Shown here: in pieces, positions 23,669-32,077 of the stretch
Layout: every line of letters begins with the position of its first letter
Position numbering within the stretch: position 1 is the stretch's first letter
Source of the DNA: Actinomadura xylanilytica
Lineage (GTDB): Bacteria; Actinomycetota; Actinomycetes; Streptosporangiales; Streptosporangiaceae
Length of the DNA: 64,000 bases
Assembly (NCBI RefSeq): GCF_030283145.1
Contig: NZ_JASNWE010000002.1
Span: forward strand, 1,240,001 to 1,304,000
Reading direction: 5' to 3'
The notes under the pieces: model-generated
What the model saw: the letters and a program-made list of their open reading frames with translations, nothing else
What the model was told of the DNA's origin: nothing
Databases searched by the model: none
Made by a program: the position numbers and the translations under genes

Positions 23669-24859
23669 ATGAACCCCACCAGGAAGCACGTCCTCATCTC
23701 CGGGGCGTCCATCGCCGGGCCCGCGCTGGCCCTGTGCCTGAACCGGCACGGCTTCGCCACCACCATCGTCGAGAAGAGCCCCGCGCTCCGTACCGGCGGC
23801 TACGCCGTCGACTTCCGTGGGAAGGCCCACCTCGACGTGCTGCGCCGGATGGGCGTCCTCGGCGAGATCGAACGCGCCCGCACCCGGATGGGCGCCATGG
23901 CGATGGTCAACAGCGCGGGCAAGAAGCTGGTGAGCATGCCCGAAGACCTGTTCGCGGGGGACGTGGAGATCCTCCGCGGCGACCTTGCCCGGATCCTCGT
24001 CGACGCCACCCGAGAGCGCACCGAGTACGTCTTCGGCGACTCCATCACCGGGCTGGCCGACGGCGCGGACGGCGTGGACGTCACCTTCGAGCGGGCCGCG
24101 CCGCGCCGGTTCGACCTGGTCGTCGGCGCCGACGGGTTCCACTCCAACGTGCGGTCGATCGCGTTCGGTCCCGAGCGCGACCACGCGACCCACCTGGGCC
24201 TCTACAACGCGATCTTCACCACCGCCAATCACCTCGGGCTCGACCGCACCGGCCTCGGCTACAGCACCCCCGGCAAGACCGTCACGATGTACAGCGCGCG
24301 GGACAACACCGAGGCCAAGGCCGTGTTCTACTTCGCGTCCGCGCTCCTGGACCTGGACCGGCACGACACGGCGGGGCAGCAGAAGGCGCTCGCCGAGCGG
24401 TTCCGCGGCGGCGGCTGGGAGACCGACCGGCTCCTGGACGCCATGGCGGACGCGCCCGACTTCTACTTCGACTCCGTCGGCCAGATCCGCATGGACGCCT
24501 GGACGCGCGGCCGGATCGCGCTGCTGGGCGACGCCGCGTGCTGCCCGTCGTCGCTGTCGGGGATGGGCACCGGCCTCGCGGTCGTCGGTGCGTACGCGCT
24601 GGCCGGCGAGCTGGCCGCGGCGGGCGGCGACCACCGCACCGCGTTCGCCCGGTACGAGGCGCTGGTCCGCCCGTACGCGGAGGGGTGCCAGAAGTCGGGG
24701 GAAGGGGTCAGCAGGTTCATGGTGCCCGAGACCCGCTTCATGGCCTGGTTTCTCAACCAGAACTTCAGGCTCCTCCCCTACCTGCCGTGGAAGGGCATGA
24801 TGGCCAGATCGGCCCGCCGGACCGCCGAGGCGATCTCCGTCCCCGCCTACGACCTCTGA
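23669..24859 (+). CDS. FAD-dependent monooxygenase (TetX/PHBH-like)
   Basis: 396 aa. Rossmann FAD site HVLISGASIAGPALALCLNRHGFATTIVEK near the start, VVGADGFHSNVR (DG motif) in the middle, and IALLGDAACCPSSLSGMGTGLAV (GD motif binding the ribityl and pyrophosphate) near residue 285. It belongs to the single-component flavin hydroxylase group that includes TetX, so it should hydroxylate an aromatic or polyketide-like substrate using NAD(P)H and oxygen. It follows the SARP regulator by 24 nt, so co-transcription is likely. A bidirectional terminator follows its stop. Confidence 0.92.
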   Translation: MNPTRKHVLISGASIAGPALALCLNRHGFATTIVEKSPALRTGGYAVDFRGKAHLDVLRRMGVLGEIERARTRMGAMAMVNSAGKKLVSMPEDLFAGDVEILRGDLARILVDATRERTEYVFGDSITGLADGADGVDVTFERAAPRRFDLVVGADGFHSNVRSIAFGPERDHATHLGLYNAIFTTANHLGLDRTGLGYSTPGKTVTMYSARDNTEAKAVFYFASALLDLDRHDTAGQQKALAERFRGGGWETDRLLDAMADAPDFYFDSVGQIRMDAWTRGRIALLGDAACCPSSLSGMGTGLAVVGAYALAGELAAAGGDHRTAFARYEALVRPYAEGCQKSGEGVSRFMVPETRFMAWFLNQNFRLLPYLPWKGMMARSARRTAEAISVPAYDL

Positions 24860-24890
24860 CCGCCGGGCGCCCGGGGCGCGGCGGTCAGAG
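24854..24890. terminator. Bidirectional terminator between convergent genes
   Basis: Perfect 12 bp stem (24854-24865 with 24879-24890) around a 13 nt loop, spanning the stop codons of the monooxygenase and of the convergent gene at 24885. Confidence 0.7.
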
Positions 24891-25181
24891 CGGTTCGGCG
24901 ATCCACCGCCAGACGCGGCCGTCGTGCTCGGCGCGGACAACCTGGGCCCCGCTGGAGTCGGCCAGCTCGCCGACCGCCCGGATCAGCCGCCGGTGGAAGT
25001 CGCCCGGCAGCGGCTCCGGGCTCTGCCCGTCGATGAGGGTCACGGTGACCTTGGACTCGTCGCGGAGCTGCGCGGTCAGCCGGCCGCCCGGATCGAGCCG
25101 GACCACCACGATCATGTCGGCCCGGATCAGGTCGCGGCCGTCGCCCGTGGCGATCCAGACCTCGGTGTCCTTGCCGCTCAA
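24885..25181 (-). CDS. Hypothetical protein, 98 aa, coupled to a DUF5994 protein
   Basis: The start is taken as the TTG at 25181. It has GGAGGGA upstream and overlaps the TGA of the preceding gene (TTGA), giving coupled translation; a longer frame to 25217 has no better signal. The product begins MSGKDTEVWIATGDGRDLIRADMIVVV and ends VVRAEHDGRVWRWIAEPL. It is a small alpha/beta protein with alternating hydrophobic strands and no membrane segment. The gene order DUF5994 then this protein suggests a functional pair, but no function is known to me. Confidence 0.75.
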   Translation of the reverse strand: MSGKDTEVWIATGDGRDLIRADMIVVVRLDPGGRLTAQLRDESKVTVTLIDGQSPEPLPGDFHRRLIRAVGELADSSGAQVVRAEHDGRVWRWIAEPL

Positions 25182-25789
25182 GGGCGTTCCCTCCGCATCC
25201 CGCCGTCGTCGGCCCACTGGGAGATCTCGATCGGCTCGACCCGGTCGATGTCCTCGGCCCCGGTAGGCAGGATCTCATCCGACCTGCCGTCCGGCCCGGG
25301 GACGCGCGCGGTGGACACGTCGCAGGCGGCGAGGATCTCGTGCGGCATGGCGCTGTCCGTCCCGGCGGCGGCGCTCGCCAGTGCGGCCCGGGCCGGTGCC
25401 TCGGGGGCCTCCGGCGGGACGACCAGCAGCATGAGCTCGTCCGACCGTCCCCGGGTCACGATGACCATGCTGTCGATGTCCGGCAGCCAGCCCACCTTGA
25501 TCATCCGCCCGCCGACCAGGAGGCGGCGCGGGACCTCGTCCCAGTCGGCGAGGTCGACGGTCAGCCGCAGCGGCTCGTCCGGGGCCCAGGGCAGACCGCT
25601 CACCAGCGCGGTCAGCTCGGCGACCGCGTCGCGGGAGCGCGGCCACCAGCCGCCGTCGAGGGCGCCCCTGCGCTCCGGGCCGGGGGCCAGCGTGAGGCGC
25701 GGCTCCCGCGCGCGCTCCGGCCCGGCCGGCTCGTCGCCGGGCGGCGCGGGCGACCGCCGTGCGGCTGCGAGATCATAGATACGGGCCAT
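25178..25789 (-). CDS. DUF5994 family protein
   Basis: 203 aa. The characteristic core is RLTLAPGPERRGALDGGWWPRSRDAVAELTALVSGL, followed by VPRRLLVGGRMIKVGWLPDIDSMVIVTRGR and LMLLVVPPEA. The N-terminus MARIYDLAAARRSPAPPG is Pro/Ala rich. DUF5994 proteins are cytoplasmic actinomycete proteins of unknown role. The stop overlaps the start of the small downstream gene. Confidence 0.85.
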   Translation of the reverse strand: MARIYDLAAARRSPAPPGDEPAGPERAREPRLTLAPGPERRGALDGGWWPRSRDAVAELTALVSGLPWAPDEPLRLTVDLADWDEVPRRLLVGGRMIKVGWLPDIDSMVIVTRGRSDELMLLVVPPEAPEAPARAALASAAAGTDSAMPHEILAACDVSTARVPGPDGRSDEILPTGAEDIDRVEPIEISQWADDGGMRRERP

Positions 25790-25983
25790 ATCGCGGGCCC
25801 CGTTCTCGGCTCCGTGCGGAACCGGATGGTCACTCGCCGAAGACGACGCCGACGTGACGGTCCGCGTTCGAGATGCCCCCGGTCCCTCCAGCCTACGTCG
25901 CGGGACGCCCGAACGGCGGTGGCGTGACGGCCGCTACGCCGGCCTTCCCGCCGGGCGCGCCACCTGACCGTCGGCGCGGAGCG

Positions 25984-26877
25984 TCACGGGCGGACGTGCT
26001 TGGTGAAGAAGTCCCAGATGAGCGGACTCGCGGCGACGCCCTTGCCCGTCCCGTCCGGCCAGGTGTGCCCGCCGTCGAAGATCGTGCAGAACTCCACCTG
26101 GCTGGAGCGGACCGCGCCGAGCGAGGTGCGGCACACGGTGGACGCCGCGTCCAGCACGATCCGGTCCAGCGGGGGCAGCCGGTCGATCGACCGCCAGAAG
26201 TCCATCACCGCCTGGACCGGCGGGAACGGGACGTGGTTGTTCCAGTCCTGGTCGCCGCCGCCGCCGAACGGCACCGACGGGTCCGCGGTGCCGTGCAGGG
26301 CGATCAGCGACACCGGGCGCTCCGGCTCGCACGGGACGGCCAGCGAGCCGGACACCACGCCGATCGCCGCGATCCGGGTGGACCGCTCGCAGGCGTACCG
26401 GTAGGCCATCCCGCCGCCGTTGGAGAAGCCGGTCAGGTAGATCCGCCGCGGATCGGCCAGCCCCTCCCGGACCAGCGTGTCGATCAGCCGGTCCAGGAAC
26501 CCGACGTCGTCGATGCCGGCCATCCGGGCGAACCAGCAGCAGCCGCCGGCGTTCCAGGTGCCGAAGAAGCCGTTGGGGTAGGCGGTCACGAACCCCTTCT
26601 CGTCGGCCAGCGCGTCGAACCCGGTCGAGTCGCGGATGTACTGCATGTCGTTCAGCCCGCCGTGCAGGGCGATCACCACGGGCCGCGGGCGGGCCTTCCC
26701 GGGCGGGACCCGCAGCAGGTACTCGCGTTTCCATCCGTCGTCCATCGTCACCGAGCGCGTGTACGAGCCCGGCGCGAGCCGTGCGGTTGCGGACGTGGCC
26801 CCCGAGGCGGTTCCGGACGCCGCCAGCAGGGCGGCGAGCAGAACCCACGTGATCACGATGTGCGTCACAGACCTCAT
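25984..26877 (-). CDS. Secreted esterase of the PHB depolymerase / LpqC type
   Basis: 297 aa from ATG 26877 (MRSVTHIVITWVLLAALLAA), which gives a clean Sec signal peptide ending near SGTASGA; an ATG four codons upstream is the alternative. Alpha/beta hydrolase motifs: PVVIALHGGLNDMQ (oxyanion HGG), GFSNGGGMAY with the nucleophile Ser, HGTADPSVPF with the Asp, and DGGHTWPDG with the His. Members cleave polyhydroxyalkanoate or feruloyl-type esters outside the cell. It has four or more cysteines (AGGCCWFAR, CERS), consistent with an exported disulfide-bearing protein. Confidence 0.88.
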   Translation of the reverse strand: MRSVTHIVITWVLLAALLAASGTASGATSATARLAPGSYTRSVTMDDGWKREYLLRVPPGKARPRPVVIALHGGLNDMQYIRDSTGFDALADEKGFVTAYPNGFFGTWNAGGCCWFARMAGIDDVGFLDRLIDTLVREGLADPRRIYLTGFSNGGGMAYRYACERSTRIAAIGVVSGSLAVPCEPERPVSLIALHGTADPSVPFGGGGDQDWNNHVPFPPVQAVMDFWRSIDRLPPLDRIVLDAASTVCRTSLGAVRSSQVEFCTIFDGGHTWPDGTGKGVAASPLIWDFFTKHVRP

Positions 26878-26977
26878 GGCGGAGATCATCCGGCGGCGGG
26901 CCGGGGGACGGCTATACCCCGGGCGAGCGATTGCTCGGGCAAAGTGCGCGCCCAGGTGCATAGCACGCCGGAACGCT

Positions 26978-27011
26978 CCCGTCCGATCGCGTTGAGTCGC
27001 GATCGGACGGG
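26978..27011. repeat. Perfect 14 bp inverted repeat
   Basis: CCCGTCCGATCGCG (26978-26991) and its exact complement (26998-27011) around TTGAGT. It lies upstream of the esterase start and past the helicase terminator; it could be an operator or a second terminator. Confidence 0.5.
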
Positions 27012-27038
27012 ACGCGGCGGAGGAATCGCTCGCGCGGC

Positions 27039-27091
27039 CCCGGACGGCGAGACCGTCCCGGACGGCGAAACGGCCCCGGACGGCCGAAGGG
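27039..27091. repeat. Short tandem repeat, 18 bp unit, about 2.8 copies
   Basis: CCCGGACGGCGAGACCGT, CCCGGACGGCGAAACGGC and a partial third unit CCCGGACGGCCGAAGGG, in the intergenic gap past the helicase terminator. Confidence 0.6.
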
Positions 27092-27118
27092 CCCGGCGAG
27101 GTGACCGCCGGGCCCTTC
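27086..27118 (-). terminator. Helicase terminator
   Basis: Perfect 13 bp stem (27086-27098 with 27106-27118) and 7 nt loop, 15 nt past the helicase stop. Confidence 0.75.
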
Positions 27119-27132
27119 TACAGATCGTCGCG

Positions 27133-28644
27133 TCAGGTGTTGCTGGACGAGGCGAGCGCTCCGGAGCGCCCGTCACGGCCACGGGACGAGGAACGGCGCC
27201 CGTGTCCGCCGCGGCCTTGGCCGCCACCGGCACTGTTGCCGCTGGCGCCGCCGCCGCCGCCACCGCGACGGCGTCCGCCGCCACCGCCGCCGCCGCGCCG
27301 GTTGCCGCCGCTCTGGGGGCGTTCGGCGGCGGGCGGGGCCGGGAGCGTGACCGGGACGCCGGACGGCGGGCGGGCGCCGGTGATCCGGGCCAGCTCCTCG
27401 TCGCCGGGACGCACCCGCGTGGTGGTCGGGGTGATCCGGGCGAGCGCCATCAGCCGGTCCATCTCGCGCCGCTCGGCGGGCACGACCAGGGTGACCACGG
27501 TGCCGGACTCGCCCGCGCGGGCGGTCCGGCCGCCGCGGTGCAGGTAGTCCTTGTGGTCGGTCGGCATGTCGACGTTGACGACCAGGTCGAGTCCGTCGAT
27601 GTGGATCCCGCGCGCCGCGACGTTGGTCGCGACCAGCACGGTGACCTGCCCGGTGCGGAACTGCTCCAGCGTGCGGTTGCGCTGGGGCTGGGACTTGCCG
27701 CCGTGCAGCGCCGCGGCGCGCACGCCGCTCGCCAGCAGCTTGCGGGCGAGCCGGTCGGCGCCGTGCTTCTTGCCGACGAACATCAGCACCCGGCCCTCAC
27801 GCGCGCCGATGTGCACCGTGGTGTCGTGCTTGTCGGTCTCGGTGACGTGGAGCAGGTGGTGCTCCATCGTGGTGACCGCGCCCGCCGACGGGTCGACCGA
27901 GTGGGTCAGCGGGTCGTTCAGGAAGCGGCGGACCAGCCGGTCGACGTTGCGGTCGAGCGTCGCCGAGAACAGCATCCGCTGCCCGCCGGGCACGACCTGG
28001 TCGAGCAGCGCGGTGACCTGCGGCAGGAAGCCCATGTCGGACATCTGGTCGGCCTCGTCCAGCACGGTGATGTCGACCCGGTCGAGCCGGCAGTCGCCGC
28101 GGTCGATCAGGTCGGCGAGCCGTCCGGGCGTCGCGACCAGCACCTCGGCGCCGCGCTTGAGCGCGCTCGCCTGGCGGCCGAGGGACATCCCGCCGACCAC
28201 GGTGACCAGCCTGAGCCGGACCGCGTCGGCGTACGGGGTGAGCGCGTCGGTGACCTGCTGGGCCAGTTCCCGGGTCGGGACCAGCACCAGCGCGAGCGGC
28301 TGCTTCGGCTCGGCGCGCCGGCCCGCGGTGCGGGCCAGGAGCGCGAGGCCGAAGGCGAGGGTCTTGCCGGAGCCGGTCCGGCCGCGGCCGAGGACGTCCC
28401 GGCCGATCAGCGTGTTGGGCAGCGTCGCCGCCTGGATCGGGAACGGCGCGGTGACGCCTTCCCGGGTGAGCGTCGCCAGGAGCGCCGCGGGCATGTCGAG
28501 CTCGTCGAAGGCCTCCACCGGCGGCAGCGCGGGCGTGGTGCTCTCCGGCATGGCGAACTCGGTGCTCTGGTTCTGCCGCTGCTGCGGGGCCGCCGGGCGC
28601 CGGCCGCGGGGCCGGGACGAACGTGAACGTGCGTTGTGGGGCAT
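27133..28644 (-). CDS. DEAD-box ATP-dependent RNA helicase
   Basis: 503 aa from ATG 28644; GAGGAAGG lies about 13 nt upstream. Core motifs are complete: Q motif FPIQAATLP, RTGSGKT (89-95), PTRELAQQ (123-130), ATPGRL, DEAD (196-199), SAT (227-229), ARGIHIDGLDLVVN and HRGGRTARAG. The N-terminus is a basic 35-residue extension. The C-terminus is a Gly/Arg-rich tail of about 55 residues (RRGGGGGGGRRRGGGG), typical of RNA-annealing RhlE-like cold-shock helicases. It is preceded on the same strand by a cold-shock protein gene, so it probably unwinds structured RNA in the cold. Confidence 0.93.
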   Translation of the reverse strand: MPHNARSRSSRPRGRRPAAPQQRQNQSTEFAMPESTTPALPPVEAFDELDMPAALLATLTREGVTAPFPIQAATLPNTLIGRDVLGRGRTGSGKTLAFGLALLARTAGRRAEPKQPLALVLVPTRELAQQVTDALTPYADAVRLRLVTVVGGMSLGRQASALKRGAEVLVATPGRLADLIDRGDCRLDRVDITVLDEADQMSDMGFLPQVTALLDQVVPGGQRMLFSATLDRNVDRLVRRFLNDPLTHSVDPSAGAVTTMEHHLLHVTETDKHDTTVHIGAREGRVLMFVGKKHGADRLARKLLASGVRAAALHGGKSQPQRNRTLEQFRTGQVTVLVATNVAARGIHIDGLDLVVNVDMPTDHKDYLHRGGRTARAGESGTVVTLVVPAERREMDRLMALARITPTTTRVRPGDEELARITGARPPSGVPVTLPAPPAAERPQSGGNRRGGGGGGGRRRGGGGGGASGNSAGGGQGRGGHGRRSSSRGRDGRSGALASSSNT

Positions 28645-29019
28645 GCGGGGAAAAAGACCTTCCTCGGGTGGCACGTGTCGAGGAGTGCTCCGCTGCACGG
28701 GGCCGCACGATCGCAGGGCCGGGCGAAGAAGTCTCAAGAACGAGCCGGTGGGAATGACGGGCGGTGCTCGTGCCGCCGATCGTGGGGAACGGCCTCATCG
28801 CCGTGGGGCGGGGCCGAAGTCGAGAGCACACGATATCCGTGTGCGGGGCGCTGTCGAGCGCGCCGTCGAGCCGGTGCTGCACGATCGGTACCGGCCGATC
28901 AGGTGTCGCCTGATCAGTGCTGCCCGATCGGTGGTGCTGGGGCCGAAGTGGCGGCTCGGCCGGGCCGGAGGGTCACGACGGGCCGCGGCCGGAGGCCGCG
29001 ACCCGCCGTTCACACATAC
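28645..29019 (-). other. Long intergenic/leader region between cspA-type gene and helicase
   Basis: 375 bp without a credible gene. On the minus strand it holds the csp terminator (28980-29004), then a group of GATC-centred inverted repeats (28883-28900 and 28897-28915), and ends with the helicase ribosome binding site. A long structured leader would fit cold-responsive control of the helicase. Confidence 0.5.
28980..29004 (-). terminator. Terminator hairpin after the cold-shock gene
   Basis: Arms 28981-28990 and 28994-29003 pair over 10 bp with one mismatch and a GGA loop, 17 nt past the stop of the cold-shock gene. Confidence 0.55.
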
Positions 29020-29223
29020 TTAGGCGGGGACGATGTTCTCCGCCTGGAGGCCCTTCTGACCCTGGGTGACGTCGAACGACACCTTCTGGCCCTCCTGAAG
29101 CTCGCGGAAGCCCTGGGCCGCGATGTTGGAGAAGTGGGCGAAGACGTCGGGGCCGCCGCCGTCCTGCTCGATGAAGCCGAAGCCCTTTTCGGCGTTGAAC
29201 CACTTCACGGTACCGGTGGCCAT
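29020..29223 (-). CDS. Cold-shock domain protein
   Basis: 67 aa, full length for a CspA-type protein. RNP1 KGFGFIEQ and RNP2 VFAHFSNI are present, in the usual MATGTVKWFNAEKGFGFI start. ATG 29223 has GGAGAAA upstream. The protein is a five-stranded OB fold that binds single-stranded RNA and DNA and melts mRNA structure. It lies upstream of the DEAD-box helicase on the same strand, a natural functional pairing. The 5' leader is long and contains a terminator-like hairpin at 29313-29347. Confidence 0.95.
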   Translation of the reverse strand: MATGTVKWFNAEKGFGFIEQDGGGPDVFAHFSNIAAQGFRELQEGQKVSFDVTQGQKGLQAENIVPA

Positions 29224-29312
29224 GGTGTTTCTCCTTCTGGGCCAATGCCCGGGCTCGCACCCTGCGAGTCCGGAGTCGCCGCGATGATCCCATCCGGAAG
29301 ATCCAGAACAAC

Positions 29313-29347
29313 AAAAAATGCGCCTGAGGTAAGTACCAGCAGGCGCA
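29313..29347 (-). promoter_or_regulatory. Terminator-like hairpin in the leader of the cold-shock gene
   Basis: On the minus strand, TGCGCCTG (29347-29340) and CAGGCGCA (29326-29319) form an 8 bp stem with a 13 nt loop followed directly by six T residues (29318-29313), about 90 nt before the start codon. There is no upstream minus-strand gene for it to terminate, so it may be an attenuator or temperature-responsive element. Confidence 0.5.
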
Positions 29348-29534
29348 CACAAGAGTCTATGAGAACCGCAACTCTCCGGAGTCTAGCACGCATCCGGGGG
29401 AGATCGCCAAGGCTGATCGCTTCGTGTCCGAAAACCCTTGGCCACAGGGGGTTTCGGGGACGCGCGCGCGAGCCCGCCCGCAGGTCCGCGCAGGTTACTG
29501 GCCCAAGAACGCCCCGTTATGGCCCAGCTGGGCG

Positions 29535-29540
29535 CATACT
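29535..29540 (+). promoter_or_regulatory. -10 box of a probable leaderless gene
   Basis: CATACT followed by 7 nt and ATG 29548. Confidence 0.4.
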
Positions 29541-29547
29541 GGGAATG

Positions 29548-29775
29548 ATGAAAGCACCCCGAGCCGTGACCCGGCGACACCTGCCCACCAGTCCCTTCAA
29601 GCCTCCGCCCGCGGCCCCGCCTGTCGAGCAGTTCGCCGTGGACGACCGGGTGAGCCACGACAAGTACGGCCTCGGCCGTGTCATCGGCGTCGTGGAAGAC
29701 ACCACCGTTCTGGTCGACTTCGGAACCCAGAAGGTGCGGATCTCCGCGCCGTTCGCCAAGCTCTGCAAGCTCTGA
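29548..29775 (+). CDS. Small conserved actinobacterial protein with Tudor/CarD-like fold, 75 aa
   Basis: Starts MKAPRAVTRRHLPTSPFKPP at the second of two adjacent ATGs, chosen because CATACT lies 7 nt before it and there is no ribosome binding site (leaderless). After a Pro-rich N-terminal 30 residues comes VDDRVSHDKYGLGRVIGVVEDTTVLVDFGTQKVRISAPFAKLCKL. This small barrel resembles the Tudor-like C-terminal domain of UvrD/PcrA helicases and CarD (VxHxxxGxGxVxxV...V.F). It therefore probably binds nucleic acid or RNA polymerase. It is divergent from the cold-shock gene. Confidence 0.75.
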   Translation: MKAPRAVTRRHLPTSPFKPPPAAPPVEQFAVDDRVSHDKYGLGRVIGVVEDTTVLVDFGTQKVRISAPFAKLCKL

Positions 29776-29974
29776 CTCCCGGGGCCGCACCGCCGCGGCC
29801 CCGCCGGAGTCGGCACGGACCGGCCGCGGGGCCGTCGTCTCGGCCGCCGCCCAGGCCGCCGGGCCGGTCGGCCATTCCGCCGTACCCTGAACGCCGCGCG
29901 GAATCACGCGGCGTGCTTCCTTCATGCCCGCCCGCCGGTCCGCTCACCTGTCGGCCCGGCGGTCCGCCCGGCCG

Positions 29975-30655
29975 TCAGCGGCGGGGCGCCGTGCCGCGCA
30001 GGTAGGCGAGGACGGCGAGGACCCGGCGGTGGGTCTCCTCGGTCTGCGGCAGGTCGAGCTTGGTGAGGATGCTCCCGACGTGCTTGCCGACGGTCGCGTC
30101 GGAGATGACCAGGTGCTGGGAGATCGCGGCGTTGGAGTGCCCCTCGGCGATCAGCGCGAGGACCTCGTGCTCGCGCGGCGACAGTGCCGACAGCGGGTCG
30201 CGGTGGCGGCGCAGGAGCTGCCGGACGACCTGCGGGTCGACCACGGTGCCGCCGGCCACGACCTGGCGGAGCGCGGTGATGAAGTCCTCGATGTCGACGA
30301 CCCGGTCCTTGAGCAGGTAGCCGACCCGGCGCCCGTCGCCCGAGTCGAGCAGGTCGGTGGCGTAGCTCGACTCGACGTACTGGCTCAGCGCGACCACGGC
30401 CAGGCCCGGGTGGTCGCGGCGCAGGTCGACCGCCGCGCGCAGCCCCTCGTCGCTGAAGCCCGGCGGCATCCGGATGTCGGTCACGACCAGGTCGGGGGCG
30501 TGCTCGGCGACGGCGGCCCGGAGCGCCGCGGCGTCGTCGACCGCCGCGGCGACCTCGAACCCGAACCTGCCGAGCAGCCCGGACAGCCCTTCGCGGAGCA
30601 GCACCCCGTCCTCGGCGAGCACTACCCGGACGGCGGCTGTCGGTTCAGGCTGCAC
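29975..30655 (-). CDS. LuxR/NarL-family response regulator
   Basis: 226 aa from GTG 30655, with GGAG 5 nt upstream, overlapping the sensor kinase gene by 34 nt. Receiver domain: VRVVLAEDGVLLREGL, the phosphorylated Asp in DLVVTDIRMPP, and a Lys in YLLKDRV. The C-terminal helix-turn-helix is LSPREHEVLALIAEGHSNAAISQHLVISDATVGKHVGSILTKL, classic LuxR. It forms a two-component pair with the kinase at 30622. The signal and targets are unknown; the insertion SGDGRRVGYLL in the receiver is common in actinomycete members. Confidence 0.93.
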   Translation of the reverse strand: MQPEPTAAVRVVLAEDGVLLREGLSGLLGRFGFEVAAAVDDAAALRAAVAEHAPDLVVTDIRMPPGFSDEGLRAAVDLRRDHPGLAVVALSQYVESSYATDLLDSGDGRRVGYLLKDRVVDIEDFITALRQVVAGGTVVDPQVVRQLLRRHRDPLSALSPREHEVLALIAEGHSNAAISQHLVISDATVGKHVGSILTKLDLPQTEETHRRVLAVLAYLRGTAPRR

Positions 30656-31965
30656 GGAAGCTCCACACGTAGGACCGTCGGCCCCCCGGTCGGGCTCGAC
30701 AGGAACATTCTGCCGTCGATGACGGCGACCCGGTCCGCGAGGCCGGTCAGGCCGGTCCCGCCGGCCGGGTCGGCGCCGCCCGTCCCGTCGTCCTCGGCCT
30801 CGACGGTGAGCAGCCCGTCCAGCCAGCGGGCGGTGACCCGGACCCGCCCGGCGCCGCCGTGCTTGGCGGCGTTGGTGAGCGCCTCGGCCACGACGAAGTA
30901 GGCGGTCGCCTCCACGTGGGCGGGGAAGCGGCCGGGCAGTTCGGCGTCGACCGTCACGGCCGGCGCGGCCTGGTCGGCGAGCTCGCCGAGCGCGGCGGGC
31001 AGGCCCCGGTCGGTCAGCACCCGCGGGTGGATCCCGTGGATCAGCTCCCGCAGCTCCACCATGAGCCTTTTGGCCTGCGCGTGCGCGGTGTCCATGCTGC
31101 GTGCGGCGGGCGAGCCGGGCGGGACGTCGAGCCGGGCCAGCCCGATCTGGAGGGTCAGCCCGATCAGCCGCTGCTGCGCGCCGTCGTGGAGGTCGCGTTC
31201 GATCCGGCGCCGTTCGGCCTCGAACGCGTCGACCAGCCGGGCCCGCGAGCGTGACAGCTCGACCAGCTCGACCCGCAGCAGCTCGCTGGAACCGCGCCGC
31301 AGGAGCGCCCGCGCGAGCAGGCCGTGCGCCCCGGCGATCAGCGCCAGCCCGTACGGGACGGCGGGCAGCAGCACCAGCGCGCCGAGCGCGTACGGCAGCG
31401 CGTCGCCGGGCGTGCCGATCGTCACGGGGCCGAGCGCCACCGGGCCGTCGCCGCCCTGGGCCAGCAGCGGGCTCACCAGGCAGGCCAGCAGCCACAGCAG
31501 GGCGAGCGCGAGGGCGGTGTACAGGACGGGGGCGACGGTGACGAGCAGGCAGGCGTAGCCGAGCTCGCGCCACGTGGCGGGCTCGGCGTACCGGGTCCGC
31601 AGCCAGCGCAGCGGCCCCGGGCCGGACGGGTGGCGGTGCCCGGAGCCGATCGGGGTCAGGTCGATCATGCCCAGGCGGCGGCGTTCCAGTTCCGCGAGCG
31701 GGACGGCGACCAGCGGGCCGATCCCGGCGATCAGCAGCACGCCCACCGCGACGAGGAAGGCCGCCTGCACGAGGGACGTGGCCCGTCCGCCCATCGGCGC
31801 CGCGATCAGCAGCGGCAGCCCGATGAGCGTCAGCGGCGCCGCCGCCAGCGCCGCCGCCGGGACGCTGGTCAGCAGGTAGCCGGCCGACCGCCATGGCCAG
31901 CCGCTGAGCAGGAAGCGCCACCGGAGGACGGCTTCCAGCGGGGTTCGCGGGGGGAGGGGACGCAC
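30622..31965 (-). CDS. Sensor histidine kinase, HisKA_3 type
   Basis: 447 aa, GTG start at 31965. The N-terminal 230 residues hold four to six membrane helices (YLLTSVPAAALAAAPLTLIG, FLVAVGVLLIAGIGPLVAV, LLVTVAPVLYTALALALLWL, LPYALGALVLLPAVPYGLAL) without a large outer domain. The dimerisation and phosphorylation site is RRRIERDLHDGAQQRLIGL. The ATPase has an N box VVAEALTNAAKHGGA and a G box GGTGLTGLADRV. It phosphorylates the response regulator that overlaps its 3' end, and probably senses membrane or envelope state. Confidence 0.93.
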   Translation of the reverse strand: MRPLPPRTPLEAVLRWRFLLSGWPWRSAGYLLTSVPAAALAAAPLTLIGLPLLIAAPMGGRATSLVQAAFLVAVGVLLIAGIGPLVAVPLAELERRRLGMIDLTPIGSGHRHPSGPGPLRWLRTRYAEPATWRELGYACLLVTVAPVLYTALALALLWLLACLVSPLLAQGGDGPVALGPVTIGTPGDALPYALGALVLLPAVPYGLALIAGAHGLLARALLRRGSSELLRVELVELSRSRARLVDAFEAERRRIERDLHDGAQQRLIGLTLQIGLARLDVPPGSPAARSMDTAHAQAKRLMVELRELIHGIHPRVLTDRGLPAALGELADQAAPAVTVDAELPGRFPAHVEATAYFVVAEALTNAAKHGGAGRVRVTARWLDGLLTVEAEDDGTGGADPAGGTGLTGLADRVAVIDGRMFLSSPTGGPTVLRVELPCSLNRQPPSG

Positions 31966-32077
31966 GCACGTACGTTATCGACGCCCGGGAGCGCGCCGCC
32001 GGGGTAGTGCTGGCCCTACCTCGAAGTTGGTGGGGCGCCCTGATGCCGCCGTCCCGTCCGGCTAGTGGGATCTAGAC

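Noticed and set aside
19877..24940. A 1,687-codon open frame on the minus strand
   Set aside because: It is open only because it mirrors the strongly G/C-biased SARP and monooxygenase genes. Only its last 205 codons, the nucleotidyltransferase at 19877-20491, have protein character.
27039..27091. The 18 bp tandem repeat as part of a coding gene
   Set aside because: The plus-strand frame across it gives PDGET repeats but continues only as shadow of the helicase; it lies past the helicase terminator.
25873..28626. A 917-codon plus-strand frame across the esterase and helicase
   Set aside because: Antisense shadow; the helicase and esterase on the minus strand carry complete motif sets.
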